Assembly (NCBI GenBank): GCA_035610365.1
Contig: CM069435.1
Location: 67,205,389-67,269,388, forward strand
Source: Aquatica leii
Lineage: Eukaryota; Arthropoda; Insecta; Coleoptera; Lampyridae
Reading direction: 5' to 3'
DNA length: 64,000 nt
In this document: piece after piece, positions 1 through 11,402 of the stretch
How positions within the stretch are numbered: position 1 is the stretch's first letter
Layout: every line of letters starts with the position of its first letter
The notes under the pieces: model-generated
What the model was told of the DNA's origin: nothing
The model's input: the letters and a program-made list of their open reading frames with translations, nothing else
The model's database searches: none
Made by a program: the position numbers and the translations under genes

Positions 1-671
1 AAAATTAATAGCGTAACTCTAAATTGTATTATTTTATGTCAATTTAAATTTAGTTTTTATGCGTAGATATAAGTATGCAAATAAGCTATAAAGTTCGAGT
101 ATAGGTTGTAAAATGTAGTAATAAAAATAACGTACACGTGTCTAATACTTTTATATCGTGTTCATATGTATTATGCTAGATCGTACTTACATACGCTTTA
201 ATATACATTTAAAAAAAAATTCCTTAAAATTTTTTAGTACATAAAAATGCATTATTAAACTTTAATTAACCTACTAAAAATGTGACCATTAGATATCGTT
301 TATAAACGCATAGTGTAAAAAGCGCGTATTTCTATGTACTATATACAGTCCTTAGTAGTTCATTACATAATTATTAATTACACAAAATTATTTAAAAAAA
401 TGCTACAATCTTACAATTTATTAAAACATACATATATTATTTTTATGACGTGTTTAATATATGCACTATATAGTATATAAAAGCTAAAAGCATGGTGCTC
501 TTTTATGATTACCAATAGATACTAAAAAACAAAAATAAAAATTTACTATTTAATAATATAATTTTTTTATTATTAAAAACTAATAAAAGACATAATACTG
601 TAGACAACCGTAAAAATGTTTGTAATACAAAAAAAAATTTGAAACTTTGTTTTAAAAATTTTATTTAATAA
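1..671. other. AT-rich flank, no gene seen
   Basis: No open frame of useful length, repeat or RNA motif was recognised here. It is the left genomic flank of the gypsy insertion. The last four bases before the LTR (672-675, AAAC) are the left copy of the target-site duplication. Confidence 0.6.
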
Positions 672-675
672 AAAC

Positions 676-2153
676 TGTTACGGTCGGATTTTCTTTACGT
701 ACGCTTGTGTTGTTACGGACGAAATTTTCAGTAGGTACGCCTATGTATTTTTGACTTGAAATTAGTTTATGGTTGGGACGCCCCCTACCGATCCTTTCTC
801 GTGACTGTCATTCGATCAAGTAGACGTTAAACTGTAAACCACAGTAACGGTCCGGTGTCGAAGTTTTCGAATGGATTCTTAAATTTTTAAGAACATCACG
901 TGTGATGAACATAAATTTATAAATCGACGTAGAAAGTTTTACGATTAGTTCGGCACGGGGGTAAGTCATTTTGTCTTAAATCTATTCTTTCTTTCGTAAT
1001 TTCTATATTCATATGACAGCCGGTTCCGACCACGTTGTCTACCATTTTGGAATTAAATCAACAATTGGGATGCATAACTACTATTAAGAATAAATCTACC
1101 GAGCCTATCAGCTGTCGTGAGGGCTTGCTACTTAAGCAACATCGAGGTCCAGTCGCACGTTGTGTCGGGGATGTTGATTTGAAAATTTGAAGTCGAATGT
1201 GTATTCAACCTGTCTTAAATTATTACTTACATCGTTCTATACCTTGGGGTTCAATGATATGATTAATGAAGAAATCGAATGTGTTATCAGTCACTTGTGT
1301 TAAGACTATTTCTTACAGTACACGATACAACGGGTTTTTATATGCCATTTAATTATTTACTAATACTATCTTTTGTAGCTTTTGTTCTGTGTGAACTCGA
1401 TTATGATCCGATTTGTGTTTCACAATTGATTACAGGCCACTGACGAGAAAACGTTTTCGACGTGTAAGTGGAAACTTTATTAGGTGAGTTATTTATTTGA
1501 TTCTTTATATCGAGATCACCAAAGTTGTGCACAGAATTATATTTAAATGTTAATGATTGTCACTGCGTTATTGCTTATATACCAATAAGGTAATTTTAAT
1601 CATGTCATACTTGTATCGCATGCTGTGAGGGAAACTTAGTTATTCGGTGACTTTGTATGCTGGTCTATTCGATATAATCTTTTTCTGTGATGTGTGTTGC
1701 CGATGTTACAGGCATTTATGTATGAGGATTGTGATATACTCTAGAAAATTTTATGTACCTACTCATTTAATCAAAGTTTCTCATAATTATTAATGCAAAC
1801 TGTGATAAGTATTAATTCTACTTGCTAATAGTAAATCTCATATCTTCGACTATTATCCAACGTTAAACTATTAAATCGATTATACTTGTTAATCTTTCTT
1901 TTTATCTTTCCTGCTCCTGTGATTATCGTTAACTATTACTTACTTTGACTACTCGAACAGCTGAGTAGAGGAATTACGAACTTAACATAGTGTTACAAGG
2001 TTTCTACCGTACTGTCCTGAGCAAGACAGAGAATTACTTTGGGGATAAGCTCTGGCGCCCTGCAACATCTTTTCTATATTTAGTGTGGACCTCCCCTCTC
2101 TCCGATTATTGCGAGTTGGCCGTGCAGGTTCGTAATACCAAAAGCTTGTAACA
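676..2153 (+). repeat. 5' LTR of gypsy element
   Basis: Direct repeat of 9222-10699. Differences seen by eye are one extra G in the G-run near 956-961 and a small change plus compensating indel just before the end, near 2136-2141. It carries the element's promoter by family logic, but I did not recognise a clear core promoter. Confidence 0.95.
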
Positions 2154-2157
2154 AAAT

Positions 2158-2175
2158 TGGCGACCCAACTTTAAG
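2158..2175 (+). promoter_or_regulatory. Primer-binding site of gypsy element
   Basis: TGGCGACCCAACTT begins four bases after the LTR end, where the minus-strand tRNA primer should pair. The matching tRNA was not assigned. The older relative has a similar site at 53839-53856, which supports the call. Confidence 0.75.
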
Positions 2176-2700
2176 GGGCTTGATTTTCTCACATCGAATT
2201 TCTCACTTCACTATATTTCTTTTAGCTATTTTCTTTAAGTGTGATTAGTGTAGGATTACTAGCAGGAATAGGTAGTTTATATTGTTGACTTTCCCCCGAT
2301 TTCGTGTGTACGATCATCATTTTTCTAGATTGATTGATTCTTTTATTTTACCTTAGTCTCCCGTGGGTTCGAGTTACTTCGCTAGTTTGTAATTTTTTTC
2401 TCTCTCTCTCTCTTGGGACTACGGGTTGACTTGATAGTAGTAATTGGTTTAGGTTTCTTGTAAGTATACTGGTGGTTGGATGTCAGGATTTTTTTTTTGG
2501 ATTAACTTGACTACGTCAGTTAATTTTTTTCTTATTACTTGTATTGTTATTAGGGTTTAGTCGTACAGTTTTACGTCACGATTAGGTTAGTTTCTTGCAG
2601 ATTTTGTCGTACTTTTGGGAAACGTGATTGGAACTGTACCACTATTTGATTTTTGACTTTTATTTTTTTCTCTCGTTCATTAGGAAAACTCGTCACTAAA

Positions 2701-3768
2701 ATGGCTACTTGGCGATTAGAAGTGAATCGACTTAGGAAGCAGGAGCTTCAATATGAATTAGTTTCTCGTGGGTTTGATCCTACAGTAGTCGTTTCTACAT
2801 TAAGGGGTGCGGTACGTAGTGCTTTACAGTTGGAAAAAGAAGCATCTTTTCGTATGGATACTGTTACTTCAGTTTTTGAGGATGATAAGTTAGCTGTTGA
2901 ACAAGCTATTGGGGAATTGCAAACGCTATTAAGCGAATTCGATGGGAATTTTTCTTCGACTATTTTCAAACGAGCTAGTACCTTGTGGGTACACATCCAT
3001 CGTCGTTGTGTAAAGATGTCACCTGATGGAGAAGATGAAGAAAAATTGCATCGTCAATTTGGACTTACGCTACAAACTCTACGCAATGAGTTCACAGCTA
3101 AAGGGAAAAGGGCTACTAGAACTACATCGGTTTCTTTTGCTAATTTACCTTCGTCTAGTCCTAAACAGGCGGCGGTAGAATCACTACTTCAGGATGAAGA
3201 ACCACCTCTTCTTACTTCTTCCGATTCCGAGGCCGAAATGGATGTATCTGTTCCGACTACTTCTGCTCTTTCAAAGACTACTGTTACTAATGTGTCACTA
3301 GCTAAGTGGAACTTAACTTTTTCGGGCGAGGGTTCGTTTTCACTCACCGAATTCTTGATGCGAGTTGATGAGTTGTGCTTGTCGCGTGGTGTCTCACCAC
3401 AAAATTTGTTTAATTCGGCTGCAGAAATTTTAACTGGGAAAGCTTTGTGTTTGTTTAGAGTAAATCGAGATTCTTTACGTTCTTGGCAAGATGTAGTTAC
3501 TTTGTTAAAATCAGAATTCTTACCACCTGATTACGACGATCGTTTATGGGATGAGATTCGAAGTCGAACTATGGGACCTCAAAAATCGATCGGCATGTAT
3601 GTGACGATGATGCGCAGTCTCTTCCAACGTTTATCGTTGCCCGCTTCGGAAGAAACTCAGCTCAAGACGATACGACGCAATTTAACACCATACTACCAAT
3701 CTGCCTTAGGTTTAGCACAGATTTCTACTTTGACCCAGTTGATCGATTATGGCAAGCGGTTGAGTTAA
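2701..3768 (+). CDS. Gypsy gag (capsid)
   Basis: Capsid-type Gag protein that assembles the cytoplasmic particle around element RNA. The frame is open from 2653, but the first ATG is at 2701 in a good context (AAAATGGCT), so I start there (355 aa). The C-terminal part is the retrotransposon gag domain: a KWNLTFSGEGSF segment, then a helical region with LTEFLMRVDELCLS, a SWQDVVTLLKSEF block and a YVTMMRSLFQRL block. A diverged copy of the same region lies at 57475-57900, which confirms that this is a real conserved product. The frame closes at TAA 3766-3768, just before the nucleocapsid part in another frame. Whether this is decay or the normal arrangement is open. Confidence 0.85.
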   Translation: MATWRLEVNRLRKQELQYELVSRGFDPTVVVSTLRGAVRSALQLEKEASFRMDTVTSVFEDDKLAVEQAIGELQTLLSEFDGNFSSTIFKRASTLWVHIHRRCVKMSPDGEDEEKLHRQFGLTLQTLRNEFTAKGKRATRTTSVSFANLPSSSPKQAAVESLLQDEEPPLLTSSDSEAEMDVSVPTTSALSKTTVTNVSLAKWNLTFSGEGSFSLTEFLMRVDELCLSRGVSPQNLFNSAAEILTGKALCLFRVNRDSLRSWQDVVTLLKSEFLPPDYDDRLWDEIRSRTMGPQKSIGMYVTMMRSLFQRLSLPASEETQLKTIRRNLTPYYQSALGLAQISTLTQLIDYGKRLS

Positions 3769-4103
3769 CAAAAATTTCAGTGGATAACTATAAACCACCT
3801 CCTTCGCGGCGTACCACTCGACTTTTGGAACCTGCTTTGGCTTATGTTAGCGACACCTCGGTTTCTTCGATTGCTTCTACTTCTAAGAATCGTTCGGTAC
3901 GATTCGAAGAAAATAATATTAATTCTAATTCTCCTCGACGTGGTTTTCTTAATTCTTCTCGCGTTACTTGTTGGAATTGTCGTCAGATAGGACATGTCTC
4001 TCCGAATTGTGACAAACCTCCTACTCTTCACTGTTATGGATGTGGACAGGCAGGAGTTAGTCGTCGCAACTGCACTAAATGTAATACTGTTTCGGGAAAC
4101 TAG
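3769..4103 (+). CDS. Gypsy nucleocapsid segment with two zinc knuckles
   Basis: Short frame continuing gag by a -1 change. It has a basic N-terminal half (PPPSRRTTR) and then a canonical knuckle CWNCRQIGHVSPNC (CX2CX4HX4C). A second knuckle CYGCGQAGVSRRNC has valine where histidine is expected. Nucleocapsid knuckles bind and package element RNA. There is no ATG at the start of the frame (the codon at 3780 is GTG), so it is probably made as part of Gag or Gag-Pol. It overlaps the start of the pol frame (open from 4085). Confidence 0.75.
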
Positions 4104-5070
4104 GACACGAGTCTACGAACCGAGTCGTAGATTCTACGCTATCTTTAATCTCGGATTCTATCTTCGACTTGCCTGACAAACAACGTATTCTTTTGGACTT
4201 TATATTTGCCAGTGTTCGTGATGATGAGCGTCCTTATCTTAAGGTTAATGTATTAGGTCTCTCTTTCTTTGGTCTTTTGGATACCGGTGCTTCTCGAACC
4301 ATTCTGGGTGGTCCGGGATGGCAACTTCTTCAGTCTTTGAATATTCGTCTTTCTCCTTCTTCTGTGTCTTCATGTAATCTAGCTAATGACGTTAAGTGTA
4401 CCGTATTGGGATCAGTTCTTCTACCATTTTCTCTAGAGGGTAAAGTAAAAACGCTTAATACCTTGGTTATTCCAGAAGTTTCACAACAATTGATTTTAGG
4501 CATTGATTTCTGGAAAGCTATGAATTTTATACCTGATTTTCGGCAGGGACTGTGGAATTTTAATGCTAACCTTCCTTCGATTGATACTGTCTCTTCGGAT
4601 TCTATTGGGGCTATCTCAGAGCTACTTCCATACCAACAACAACTCTTAGACAACGTTGTTGCGGACTCTTTTTCGAAACAATCCTCAGGACTTGGTCACA
4701 CCTCTCTCGTTCAGCACCAGATACGTACGACTGCTGAACCCATCAAACAGCGCTATTACCCGCTATCACCAGCGTTACAGAAGGTTGCTAATGAGGAGTT
4801 GGACTCGATGCTGAGTATGGGTGTTGTGGAGCCATCGAGTAGTCCGTGGTCGAATCCAATTGTTTTAGTGAGGAAGAAGGATAATACTTATCGGTTCTGT
4901 GTCGATTTTCGAAAGGTGAATCAGGTAACTCAAAAAGATGCGTACCCACTACCGTACATTACCTCTATTCTAGATCGATTGAGAGATGCTAGATTTTTGT
5001 CCAGTTTGGATATTCGGTCTGCCTACTGGCAGATTCCGCTGTCAGAAGACTCCAAAGCTGTGACTGCTTT
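4085..5070 (+). CDS. Gypsy pol, 5' part: protease and RT fingers
   Basis: Pol frame, -1 relative to the nucleocapsid frame. The aspartic protease has its active site at LLDTGAS (Asp codon at 4280) and the family's later ILGIDFW motif near 4500. RT follows with SSSPWSNPIVLVRKKD, RFCVDFRKVNQ and a palm aspartate in FLSSLDIRSAYWQI near 5010. Homology then jumps to another frame at about 5068-5071, inside a T-rich stretch, giving a one-base shift before the MPFGL motif. This breaks RT between its first catalytic aspartate and the YLDD box. No ATG lies at the frame start, so expression would be by frameshift from gag. Confidence 0.85.
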
Positions 5071-7404
5071 ACTGTTCCTTCTCGTGGTCTTTTTCAGTTC
5101 ACGCGCATGCCATTCGGTCTGCATAATGCGCCTGCTACTTTTCAGAGATTGATTGATAGGGTGTTGGGTGTAGATTTGGAACCTTATTGCTTCGCTTACC
5201 TTGACGACATTATCATCGCTACTCCAACGTTTGATGAGCATATTCGGGTACTAGAAAAGGTGTTAGAACGTCTAATTTCTGCTGGACTTACCTTACGGCG
5301 AGACAAATGTAACTTTTGTTTGTCTGAATTGAAGTACCTCGGATACGTAGTCAACAAGAATGGTCTGTTGGTAGACCCGGACAAGGTAACAGCGATACTC
5401 AATATTCCTACTCCTTCGAATGTCACTGATATCAGACGATTTATTGGTATGACTAGTTGGTACCGTCGTTTCATTCCTAATTTCTCTTCTCTTACTTCTC
5501 CACTTTCGGCTCTTACTCGTAAAAATGTTTCTTTTATTTGGACAGATGAATGTCAGGTCGCTTTTGATTCTCTAAAAAACAGCTTAGTTGCTGCTCCTAT
5601 TCTGTCGTGTCCTGATTTTTCTCTTCCTTTTGTGGTACAGACTGATGCTTCGGACTTTGGTTTAGGTGCTGTGTTGAGCCAAACTACTGCGGATGGTGAA
5701 AAGGTTGTTAGTTATCTTAGTAGATCGCTCACGAAGGCGGAGCGACATTATTCGACTACTGAGAAAGAATGTCTGGCTGTGTTATGGGCTATAGAGAAGT
5801 TCCGTCCTTATGTGGAAGGGTCTCATTTCACAGTGATAACTGATCATCATTCGTTGTTGTGGTTGAACCGTTTACAGAGTCCTTCAGGACGATTGGCTCG
5901 GTGGTCTATTAGGCTACAGCAATATGATTTCTCGATAATCCATCGAAAAGGGAAAGATCATGTCGTTCCTGATACACTGTCTCGCTCAGTTCCTGTATTA
6001 GAAACTATCCATCTGTCTGAAATTTCTTCTACTTTGCTTAATTTGCCGACTCTTGACCCGTGGTATAATAATCTTCTTAAACGTGTCTTGGATGCTCCTC
6101 ATAAGTTTCTGAAATGGTCTGTTAGAGATAACGTTCTTTATCGTCGTGTTGTTACTTCTTTCTCTTCTGATTCTGCGGATGATTGGAAAATAGTGGTTCC
6201 TACGGAACAACGTTCGGAAATGATTCGTAACCATCATGATCCTCCGGTTGCTGGACACTGTGGTGTTTCGAAAACTACTGCAAGGATTTTACAACGATAT
6301 TATTGGCCCTGCTTACGTGCCGATGTTGCTCGTTATATTCGGCGTTGTCGGGTGTGTGCAGCACACAAGGTGGAACAAGTGGCTCCTCCTAGTGTATTCG
6401 CTCCTCGCGCTAAGCCAACACATCCTTGGCAAGTTCTTTGTTGTGATATCGTGGGTCCTCTGCCTCGCTCTTCGAAAGGCCATAGTTATGTTTTGGTAAT
6501 CGCTGACTATTTTACTAAGTTTCCTTTGTTCTTTCCATTACGTTCAGCTCTTGCTTCCTCTATTTGTAAAATCATCGAAGAACAGATTTTTCTTCTTTTT
6601 GGTGCTCCTCAATACCTTATTACAGACAATGGTGTACAGTTTCGGAGTAAAGAATTTGATAAACTTTGCGCTACTTATGGGACAACGATACTCTTTACAG
6701 CTAAATACCATCCTAGAGCTAATCCCGCAGAACGAATAAATCGTGTCTTAAAAACCATGATCTCTTCTTATGTTAAAGAAAACCATAGACATTGGGATGT
6801 AAATCTCTCGAAGATTGGTTGCGCCATTCGTACTGCGAAACACGAGGTCATTGACTGTACTCCTTTCTTTGCAATGTTCGGACGTGAACACGTTATCTCT
6901 GGAAATTTCTTTGGTCCTTCTTCTTCTTCCGATGTTATTATCTCTGAATCCAAGGTTACTCACTCAGTGTCTCATTATGAAGCTATTCGTACGCACATCT
7001 TGAAGAAACTTTCTAAAGCGTACGCAAAGACACACCATAGATATAATCTTCGCCGTCGACACGTGCGATATAAAATTGGGGATTCGGTATGGCGACGTAA
7101 CTATACTCTTTCGGACGCCACTAGGCATTTTAATGCCAAGTTAGCTCCTAAGTTCCTGGGACCTTTTATTATTAAAACGGTCAAATCTCCTTGGACATAT
7201 GAGTTAGTCACCACTACTGGACAATCGATGGGTGTCTGGCATGTTAAAGATCTTAAACCAGATCAAGGCTCTTCGGATTCCGATTCGAATGAGACTACAC
7301 CCCAGGTAAATCGTCGATCGGTCAACGTGTCGTTACTGTATCCTCGTCGGCGTAAGCGGCGTAAATTACGTGCTAGAGTATCTATTGCTTCTCTGGATGA
7401 CTAA
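5071..7404 (+). CDS. Gypsy pol, 3' part: RT palm, RNase H, integrase
   Basis: Continues pol after the one-base shift. RT: MPFGLHNAPATFQ and catalytic YLDD (about 5197-5208). RNase H: VQTDASDFGLGAVLSQ, KECLAVLWAIEKF and VITDHHSL. Integrase: the His/Cys zinc domain HHDPPVAGHCGVSK...CRVCAAHK, then a DD35E core with Asp at 6445, Asp at 6625 and Glu at 6730 (spacing 35), and a GPF/Y-type C-terminus (KFLGPFIIKTV). All catalytic residues are present. No chromodomain is evident; the tail is short and basic (PRRRKRRK). Replication takes place in the cytoplasm and integration in the nucleus. Confidence 0.92.
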   Translation, partial: TVPSRGLFQFTRMPFGLHNAPATFQRLIDRVLGVDLEPYCFAYLDDIIIATPTFDEHIRVLEKVLERLISAGLTLRRDKCNFCLSELKYLGYVVNKNGLLVDPDKVTAILNIPTPSNVTDIRRFIGMTSWYRRFIPNFSSLTSPLSALTRKNVSFIWTDECQVAFDSLKNSLVAAPILSCPDFSLPFVVQTDASDFGLGAVLSQTTADGEKVVSYLSRSLTKAERHYSTTEKECLAVLWAIEKFRPYVEGSHFTVITDHHSLLWLNRLQSPSGRLARWSIRLQQYDFSIIHRKGKDHVVPDTLSRSVPVLETIHLSEISSTLLNLPTLDPWYNNLLKRVLDAPHKFLKWSVRDNVLYRRVVTSFSSDSADDWKIVVPTEQRSEMIRNHHDPPVAGHCGVSKTTARILQRYYWPCLRADVARYIRRCRVCAAHKVEQVAPPSVFAPRAKPTHPWQVLCCDIVGPLPRSSKGHSYVLVIADYFTKFPLFFPLRSALASSICKIIEEQIFLLFGAPQYLITDNGVQFRSKEFDKLCATYGTTILFTAKYHPRANPAERINRVLKTMISSYVKENHRHWDVNLSKIGCAIRTAKHEVIDCTPFFAMFGREHVISGNFFGPSSSSDVIISESKVTHSVSHYEAIRTHILKKLSKAYAKTHHRYNLRRRHVRYKIGDSVWRRNYTLSDATRHFNAKLAPKFLGPFIIKTVKSPWTYELVTTTGQSMGVWHVKDLKPDQGSSDSDSNETTPQVNRRSVNVSLLYPRRRKRRKLRARVSIASLDD

Positions 7405-9208
7405 TCTTGCTTTCGACTTATTACTATTTTCTTCGGTTCTTTGGAATCCTACCATTAGTGTTAGGCAAATGTACTGTTCTTGGTGTTAGTGTCTATTAGG
7501 TCTACGTAGATTCATAGTAGAAAACTATGGTTGGGGGTCACTCTAGTCTTTGGCTTGGGGTTTAGTGACTGATCGGGCGGCTGGTTCATTTCTTTACTCA
7601 GTCAGGGTAATACGACTTAGTCGACTGTAACCAGAGTTCTTTCTAATGATATTCCTTCGTTGGCTTTAGTTTGGTGTTGGGTGGTCTTTGTCAGACCTCT
7701 CCCAAAATTTTGGTTTATTATTCTTTTTGGGGTTTAGTATTTTGGGGACTTTTTAGTTAGTTCGCCTAAGAAGGGCTACCCGTAGAGGGTTATTATTATT
7801 TTGGGTTTCGTTCTATTTTTGGGGAAGGATATTATACCGTCTTTTGACGACTTTACAGCACTATATCTCCATCCAAGTCTAGTGTGAGTGAGTTCTTCAC
7901 ACTATGTCTCGACGTTTCGGATTTCTTCGTACCGTTTCTTGTTTTCTTACTGCATTTGGGCGGTTGGTTGGGCAGTAGGGTAAGGTCACTCGGGGTCGGC
8001 TATCTAGGGAGAGATAGTCGAGCCGTACACTCCATCGTACTCTCTTTTCTCCTTCTGTCTTCCTGTCTTTCTTTCTCTTCTTTCGATCTGTCTCCATGAG
8101 TGGGGGGGCGCCTGTTGTGGGAACCTGACGGCTATGCGTCCGGGAAGGTTGGCTGTCTCCGACCCGGTAGCCCCAAGCTCTGGACCAGGCATTATACCTT
8201 TCGGGGCCGTACGGCGGACTTGGTGGAGCTTGGCGGGGGTGGTCAATTCTTCTTAACCGGCGCATAGGATGTTGTGGTTGTACAGCAGGCACCGCTTCCG
8301 GCTACAGTCACGCAATTGCGGGCTGTAGTCCTTTATATTTGGATTTTTGGGCAAAATTATGGGATGCTTCATTTCTTTCTTCTTTTATCTACTTTCAGGG
8401 TGGGGGGCTTTCCTGGGTCTTGTTCCCTCTGGTCGCGGATCAGAATCCATCCTGGGTGGGAGGAAGACTATAGTGGGCAAGCGAGTACTGGTTGCGGTGA
8501 CGTGCGCTTGTGTGGACTAACGTTGGGGGGCCCAACGACGCGCTTTAACATCTGTCGCGAGGGCTTGAGGTGGGATTAAGACTTCGACGCCACACAATCG
8601 TCCGGCACTCCAACGAGGAAACCTTAGTCTGCGATAGGATTCCTAGGGTGTTTCCTAGTCTCGGGGTTATGGGTACCGTTCCTTTTCCATTTTCCTATGA
8701 TACCTTAGTCCTTTTCCTGAGGGGCTTCCTAGGGGTTTATATTCAGGGTTGGATTTGCATTCAAGGGTTGGGGTTTCAAGGGGTTTTAGGGCGTTGTCCT
8801 TGACCGTGGTCTAAACTTCTTTTCTTTCCTATCATTCTTCTTTTTTCTCTCGGTTTGTTTGGTACTGTCGATCCGTAAGGTCTATGGGACTGCGTTGCTT
8901 TCTGGCTTTTTTGCGTAACGACTGTTGTCGACTGTCAACGAGTACCTGTGCTGATACTTTGATTCTGTTAGTTGAGTTTCTGGTTCTTTGAAGTATCATT
9001 CCGCTTCATGCGACTTTTGGGACACGTCTGGTTGGTGATGCTTAGTAAACCGAGAAAATCTCTTTCATCTACGTTTCTTCTGGGGTTGGGCGTTATTGTG
9101 TTTTGGGGTTGGTTTTGGATTTTAGGGTTCTGTCCTTGGCTTATGCCTAAATTTCTGTCTTCATTTTAGCTTTTGTCTTCGTTGTTCTCGCTCCACGCTT
9201 TCATCTTG
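7405..9208 (+). other. Long 3' untranslated region of gypsy element
   Basis: About 1.8 kb between the pol stop and the polypurine tract, unusually long for a gypsy element without env. Open frames are short (at most about 130 codons), lack recognisable domains and are on either strand, so I call no gene. The stretch at about 8095-8620 is clearly GC-richer than the rest of the window. Confidence 0.7.
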
Positions 9209-9221
9209 CTGGGGGGGAATC
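9209..9221 (+). promoter_or_regulatory. Polypurine tract of gypsy element
   Basis: GCTGGGGGGGAATC lies directly before the 3' LTR, where plus-strand priming occurs. Seven Gs in a row are conspicuous in this AT-rich window. Confidence 0.8.
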
Positions 9222-10699
9222 TGTTACGGTCGGATTTTCTTTACGTACGCTTGTGTTGTTACGGACGAAATTTTCAGTAGGTACGCCTATGTATTTTTGA
9301 CTTGAAATTAGTTTATGGTTGGGACGCCCCCTACCGATCCTTTCTCGTGACTGTCATTCGATCAAGTAGACGTTAAACTGTAAACCACAGTAACGGTCCG
9401 GTGTCGAAGTTTTCGAATGGATTCTTAAATTTTTAAGAACATCACGTGTGATGAACATAAATTTATAAATCGACGTAGAAAGTTTTACGATTAGTTCGGC
9501 ACGGGGTAAGTCATTTTGTCTTAAATCTATTCTTTCTTTCGTAATTTCTATATTCATATGACAGCCGGTTCCGACCACGTTGTCTACCATTTTGGAATTA
9601 AATCAACAATTGGGATGCATAACTACTATTAAGAATAAATCTACCGAGCCTATCAGCTGTCGTGAGGGCTTGCTACTTAAGCAACATCGAGGTCCAGTCG
9701 CACGTTGTGTCGGGGATGTTGATTTGAAAATTTGAAGTCGAATGTGTATTCAACCTGTCTTAAATTATTACTTACATCGTTCTATACCTTGGGGTTCAAT
9801 GATATGATTAATGAAGAAATCGAATGTGTTATCAGTCACTTGTGTTAAGACTATTTCTTACAGTACACGATACAACGGGTTTTTATATGCCATTTAATTA
9901 TTTACTAATACTATCTTTTGTAGCTTTTGTTCTGTGTGAACTCGATTATGATCCGATTTGTGTTTCACAATTGATTACAGGCCACTGACGAGAAAACGTT
10001 TTCGACGTGTAAGTGGAAACTTTATTAGGTGAGTTATTTATTTGATTCTTTATATCGAGATCACCAAAGTTGTGCACAGAATTATATTTAAATGTTAATG
10101 ATTGTCACTGCGTTATTGCTTATATACCAATAAGGTAATTTTAATCATGTCATACTTGTATCGCATGCTGTGAGGGAAACTTAGTTATTCGGTGACTTTG
10201 TATGCTGGTCTATTCGATATAATCTTTTTCTGTGATGTGTGTTGCCGATGTTACAGGCATTTATGTATGAGGATTGTGATATACTCTAGAAAATTTTATG
10301 TACCTACTCATTTAATCAAAGTTTCTCATAATTATTAATGCAAACTGTGATAAGTATTAATTCTACTTGCTAATAGTAAATCTCATATCTTCGACTATTA
10401 TCCAACGTTAAACTATTAAATCGATTATACTTGTTAATCTTTCTTTTTATCTTTCCTGCTCCTGTGATTATCGTTAACTATTACTTACTTTGACTACTCG
10501 AACAGCTGAGTAGAGGAATTACGAACTTAACATAGTGTTACAAGGTTTCTACCGTACTGTCCTGAGCAAGACAGAGAATTACTTTGGGGATAAGCTCTGG
10601 CGCCCTGCAACATCTTTTCTATATTTAGTGTGGACCTCCCCTCTCTCCGATTATTGCGAGTTGGCCGTGCAGGTTCGTAAAACCGAAAAGCTTGTAACA
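9222..10699 (+). repeat. 3' LTR of gypsy element
   Basis: Near-identical copy of 676-2153 and the same length. It ends GTAACA and is followed by AAAC, the right copy of the target duplication. Confidence 0.95.
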
Positions 10700-10703
10700 A
10701 AAC

Positions 10704-11402
10704 ATTGAAAACTGCAATTAACTAAAATTTACTTAATAAAAGTTACCTTACATTACATAAACATAATAGCGTTTTACTATTAAGTTTAGAAAGCTCATTT
10801 TTACAGTAAGGAATCGCAATGTTAATATTAGGAAGCGACAAAGGAACCGAGTCTGGAATTTTGAGTTGAGTTAGTATAAGTTTTCCGGACGTATGTCGTA
10901 ATGTACTTTATTTTACATTGCAAACTCTAAATTATTGTTTTATTTTACAAAATTAACAAATTAAATTTGAACTCGTAATTTTAACATATATGAATAATTG
11001 AGTTTGTTTGCTTTGTTGATCTTAACTTGTTATTGAAAAATAATATTTAAGAAAATTATAACATTACACGAAAAAAATTGTTCTTAAATTTTAAGAAGCC
11101 ACTGGCTTTCGTATTCCAACAAAATCTTTAAAAAGGTATAATAAAGAGTGTAGCTATCTTGTGAATAGAAGGAGATGCTGCGGTTAATAAAATCAATGAA
11201 AAAATAATGCTGCCCTATCTATTCGATTTGGTTTCTTAGTAAAATCTTTATTAATTTCCTGATAGTAAAAAAAATGTGTAATCATCTGCTCTGGTAAAAA
11301 TTTTTAATAGCTAAAGCAATGTATACTTAAAAAACCGAGCATTTCTAGTAAAACAGTCAGTTGCATAAGTTATAACAGAATTTTACAAAAATTTAAATAT
11401 GT
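10704..11402. other. AT-rich spacer, possible upstream part of recombinase remnant
   Basis: Nothing reliable was recognised. The N-terminal part of the decayed recombinase that follows may lie in the right half, but it could not be read. Confidence 0.4.

Larger units (their letters stand above)
676..10699 (+). mobile_element. Ty3/gypsy LTR retrotransposon, recent insertion
   Basis: A 10.0 kb element with two 1478-base LTRs. These begin TGTTAC and end GTAACA, a short inverted terminal repeat, and are flanked by a 4-base duplication AAAC (672-675 and 10700-10703). The order is LTR, primer-binding site, gag, CCHC nucleocapsid, protease, RT, RNase H, integrase, a long 3' region, polypurine tract, LTR. 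Integrase after RT and RNase H is the gypsy order. No env-like frame was recognised after pol. The LTRs differ by only about three changes by eye, so insertion is recent. Frame changes between gag, nucleocapsid and pol, plus one inside RT, suggest this copy is not autonomous unless some are programmed. Confidence 0.95.

Noticed and set aside
2399..2414. Short TC microsatellite in the gypsy leader
   Set aside because: Only about six units; unremarkable.
3766..3780. AAATTTC as a programmed -1 slippery site between gag and nucleocapsid
   Set aside because: It lies after the gag stop codon (3766-3768), so a ribosome in the gag frame would not reach it.
7897..8292. 131-codon minus-strand frame in the gypsy 3' region
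   Set aside because: Proline/arginine-rich, no domain, antisense to the element and confined to the GC-rich block where long chance frames are expected.
8274..8803. Overlapping plus-strand frames as a possible env gene
   Set aside because: Short, no signal peptide followed by a fusion or transmembrane pattern, and the first one has no ATG.
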